This document shows, piece after piece, positions 60,701-64,000 of a stretch of 64,000 nucleotides of DNA. The stretch covers positions 62,001 through 126,000 of the forward strand of contig CALSFV010000252.1 in NCBI GenBank assembly GCA_943737045.1, given 5' to 3'. A program made the position numbers and the translations under genes. The notes beneath the pieces are model-generated. The model worked only from the letters and a program-made list of their open reading frames with translations, ran no database searches and was not told the origin of the DNA. Every line of letters begins with the position of its first letter. The first letter of the stretch is position 1. This stretch comes from Parapristionchus giblindavisi (lineage: Eukaryota > Nematoda > Chromadorea > Rhabditida > Diplogasteridae).

Positions 60701-63700
60701 AGGTCCAAAAGTACGCTACAAATTACGACGTCTAGCCGCATTGGCATTTTTTGCAGAAAACCCGGCCGCATTTAGAAAATCTGTAACGTGGCCATTCGAT
60801 CTATGTACGAGAAGCTCTCGATGAATAAGATATAGGGAGATTAGAGATTGATGATGCAAGACTACACACCAATCACTGCAACATTCATTACTACGCAATG
60901 AATGAATGAATCACACCCATCAAGTCATAGCTGTAGCCGCAAGCTAGGACCCGTAGCTGATCCGTAACCGGAAATCAGACCTCACACAAATGAAAAGTGA
61001 GCTGTCTACACAAAAGATAGGACGACTGCCTATGCGACAGAAGGAAGACCGAGATTGCACACTCTATCGTTCCAGAAGAGAGGGCATTTGATCAGCTGGA
61101 TGGCAGGGTACGCACAGATATGGATTTGAGAGATATCTATACGAGAAGATATGGAGTGTGCGAGAACCAAAAAAAACTTGGCAAAATTCCAAAAATCATT
61201 ACGGTATGCTGGTGTACTTTAGACTACAGTCTTTTGTCATCTGCGCCTTTTCACTTTAGCGTACTCCCTTTTTCGCTCTACACACATATCATAGCAACAG
61301 CTCAGAATGCAGTTAGTGCAATACGAGAGTGGAGATAATTTCAGCTCACACTCTTCTTTCCACCCATTTATCAGTCTCTGAATGCGTGTCCGTATCCAGG
61401 TTACCGACCGGAATCAGGGAGAGAGAGATAATCTAGCCTGCATTCATCTCCTCACCCACGCAAAAACATATTCATAATATGATTTGCAGTACAAAATGTT
61501 CGTTATTTATATGGGACGTAACGGATACATTATGTATTCGTCGTTACTATACCGACACATCAACAGCAAGTCAAGTCTTTGGGGAGGCAAGGGATATTAT
61601 TATCATTATCATTCGTATGAGTATTATTTTGCACAGTGTCATCCACTGCATTTTTTTGACAGAAAACAAGAAAGGAATGAAAATTTCGATGAATTAACCA
61701 ATGATCGAAGAGGACGACGTTCTACTCCGATCCAAATCCCAAATAGTAAAGGAAATCAAGCCAAGTACCTCCGAAAAAAGGGGGAACTTTTCGAGAGCAC
61801 AAGTGGGGAAATGGACACATAGTTCGATAGATGGATGGATGCAGAGGGAGAGGGAGAGAGACACGGCTGTCTCTCTCTCTCCCTATCGAAAGAAACATTT
61901 CTAGAGATTGGAGAAATGAGCGAGAGTGCATTCATTCTACAGCACACGGAGAGGAAGTGGCGACAGGGGAAGAGGAAAAACGAGGGAAAGTATATGTAAT
62001 AAAAAGCCTAGTCTAGGTTATAAAAGAAACGAGACTACGAATAGACCGATAATACACCTATTCTAGGATCAATTTTTTACATATGACTATGTCACAAATC
62101 GATTAGGTATACTGTGAGATGCATTGCGTTGCTACATTCGCACCTGCGCTGCCATACAAAATCGTGTTACATTGGGACACGCAAGATAACAGCGCATATG
62201 TACGTAATGTAACTGCAACATAGCATACGAAAAGCTATCATAAATAGTGCCGACGAAGCAAAATCCATAAAAAAAGAAACCACCAAAGTAGACCCGGTCA
62301 AGGAGCAATGTATGTGAGAAGGAAGCGAGAACGGTTCATTCCCTATTCTCGTTCACTCTATTTGTTCATCTTAAAGAGGGAGGCACGAACCGATGTCAAT
62401 ATGCGCTCTCTTCAGCACTCTGTGCTCCCTCGTTGGCACCAAACAACTCGGAGAACTGTTGTCCGAGGGTTTCACACACACACTAATTGTAAACGGGTGT
62501 AATAGAGATATTGGTGGTATCCCCACAAGTAAGAATGAAGCAATTCAGAATTTCCCTGTTGCCTTCAATCGATTCGCTGATATCGCAACGGACCCCCATC
62601 AACCTATGCTAATCATCCATACTCTCTCATTTGTTGTGATGTCAATAAAGGGTAAGAATAGGAATGAGAATAACATATCAAAATGAGCATGATTGCAAAA
62701 AGAACATAAACATGTCTATTGAGAGAGACACAGACATTAATCTCTCTCAATAGTGCAGTCAAATGACACAGTATTCAGGTTCAAGCCATTTTTCTTGGAC
62801 TGCCAGACAAGTAAAGTAACGTTGTGTTTAAGAGTTTCTCTGCAGAGCGGTCGTTTTGGCTTTCAAATTCTAGCGAACATTGAGATCATAGCGCACCGGC
62901 GCTAAAATGCGACAAAAGATGCTGAAAATAAGCACAGAACTGCAGAGACATCGATACAAGTTGCCAAAACGGAAGAATTACTCAGCAAACTTAGAAACAA
63001 CTTAGGGAGAGGGACGGGAATTGGCAGAAGATCACAATGTTTACCACACAGAAACAATGATCGGAACGGCGTGATCACACAATGAAACCTCGAGTTGGAT
63101 AAAGTGCAATGACTAGATAGAAGACACCTATACATACACTCGAGACTACTGTAGGCAGACGTTTGCAATGGACACAATGTATACGTGTGTGAGCACACGC
63201 AACACAATCAACACTACAAAATAGACCAACTATTAAAACGAGATCTTTGCTGGACATAATTCCTCAAATAATGAGCAATTTTAATCGGAACGACCAGAAA
63301 AAAAGAAAGATAGGAAATTGCACAATTCTCAACTTTAGCTAGCCTAACATAGACATACATGAACCACACAATATTCGTTTTCGTCGAATATTCGGATCGT
63401 CCTCCATTATCTAACGACCAGTCTGCTAGTCACTGCAACTTGCACTTTCCAATGAGAAATTACCCTCGAAAGCGGACGAGGGGCTGTAGGCATTGGGATA
63501 GGGTGAGAAGATATGAAGAAGAAGAAGAAGCTGACGAGGGACAGGGGAGAGAGGAGAGAAGTAAATGGAGATAGAAAGACAAAGGAGAGACAACCACTAC
63601 TACTCATAAGAGTGTGAGAGATGATGATGAGAGGGTATCGACTAGCATACGGAAGGAAGGAGAGGTAGAGAGGGAGAGGTAGAGAATACTACCACACTCT

Positions 63701-64000
63701 CCCTCTCCCTCATACGTTGCTACGGACTATACATGCTCAAATAGAGAAACATGTGTATAATATTATTACTACTACCATTTAGTGCTATCGAAAAAACCAA
63801 AATGCAGCCAGGTTTCGTAGTGTACAATGTACTCTTTCGATATATAGGGACAAGAAGTTGGGGAAGAAGTAGTAGAGAAGGATGCAGAAGAAGAAGAGAT
63901 GAATAATATAATGGTGATGAGTAGAAAAGGCATCAACCAGTAGTGGAGAAAAACGAAGAGTTATTGGGGATTGAAAACAAAGCGAGATGCAAGAAGGGGA
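54775..64000. other. Probable giant ddx-23 intron or intergenic DNA
   Basis: No exon of the missing helicase core (DEAD, SAT, or ARG-D motifs) was recognised on the - strand. The stretch holds GA/CT-rich low-complexity tracts, dispersed repeats of the TAGGTCGAAAAGT family (59276, 60699, 63797) and TACGGTA motifs. One ORF at 57427-57711 is listed separately as a weak candidate. Confidence 0.5.
57427..57711 (+). CDS. Weak candidate small ORF of unknown function
   Basis: A 94-codon frame starts right after AAAGTCAG (a possible acceptor) and ends at TAG. The peptide is basic, with balanced composition (begins MSNDASSIIHRHV, ends RWLKLS) and no low complexity, signal peptide or membrane segment. 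I recognise no family. It lies opposite the presumed ddx-23 intron. It may be chance: frames of this length occur elsewhere here in repeats. Confidence 0.2.
   Translation: MSNDASSIIHRHVLQVSWERIENVNDYLYYNPKTTEIYVNESKISLHVRWMRYNDKRQFATLPLAIIDNSDMIAKKKLRDRYTRSKSIRWLKLS

Noticed and set aside
61484..61822. 112-codon + strand frame
   Set aside because: Tyr/His-rich sequence through ATT repeats, overlapping other frames, without splice context or family resemblance.

Overview
This is a eukaryotic window, almost certainly from a free-living nematode. I favour a rhabditid or diplogastrid (Pristionchus-like) worm, but the sequence does not fix the genus. The evidence is: (i) T-rich 3' splice sites, mostly TTTCAG or TTGCAG; (ii) a TTTCAG directly abutting an ATG, as in spliced-leader acceptors; (iii) many short exons; (iv) a Mediator MED15 gene that reads like nematode MDT-15; (v) a large load of palindromic MITE-type repeats. 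There are no bacterial features. Almost none of the long open frames are genes, so gene models were built by joining short exons by phase and protein-family logic.

Layout. Left third, + strand: a tandem pair of ZYG-11/ZER-1 family genes (leucine-rich repeats followed by armadillo-like repeats; CUL-2 substrate adaptors). Copy A (1143-16179 visible, 5' part off the left edge) is swollen by transposon insertions and carries a nonsense codon and a 17-bp insertion. Copy B (18349-30486) has a full set of about 18 exons for about 770 residues. It keeps one frame problem, an in-frame TAA at 26626-26628, that copy A shares. Next on + is a divergent serpin (31726-34988, 16 exons, about 646 residues). 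Its predicted C-terminus is a 245-residue Ser/Lys-rich basic tail, an unusual architecture.

Middle, - strand: mdt-15 (36932-43727, 17 exons, about 752 residues, N-terminal KIX domain, Gln/Gly/Met/Pro-rich centre, conserved Med15 C-terminus), convergent with the serpin. Three candidate upstream exons (43805-43835, 44220-44259, 44592-44740) all end in the same phase and would join the first coding exon in frame, which implies alternative N-termini. Right, - strand: the last two coding exons of the spliceosomal DEAD-box helicase DDX23/PRP28 (50499-50590 and 54661-54774) with a 4-kb intron between them. Everything from 54.8 to 64 kb looks like a further giant intron or intergenic DNA.

Repeats fill much of the rest. 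The zyg-11-like introns contain kilobase-scale foldback elements (3320-4748; 4871-9778, whose centre holds two further TTAA-bounded elements; 12584-15335, which holds a mariner-ended foldback), two hAT-type MITEs with 8-bp target duplications, tRNA-related SINE-like units, (TAA)n microsatellites, and a 24-bp GA satellite between copies A and B. Comparison of copies A and B gives empty sites that date several insertions after the gene duplication. The genes belong to separate housekeeping functions (ubiquitin ligase adaptor, protease inhibitor fold, transcription, splicing) and show no operon-like relation.
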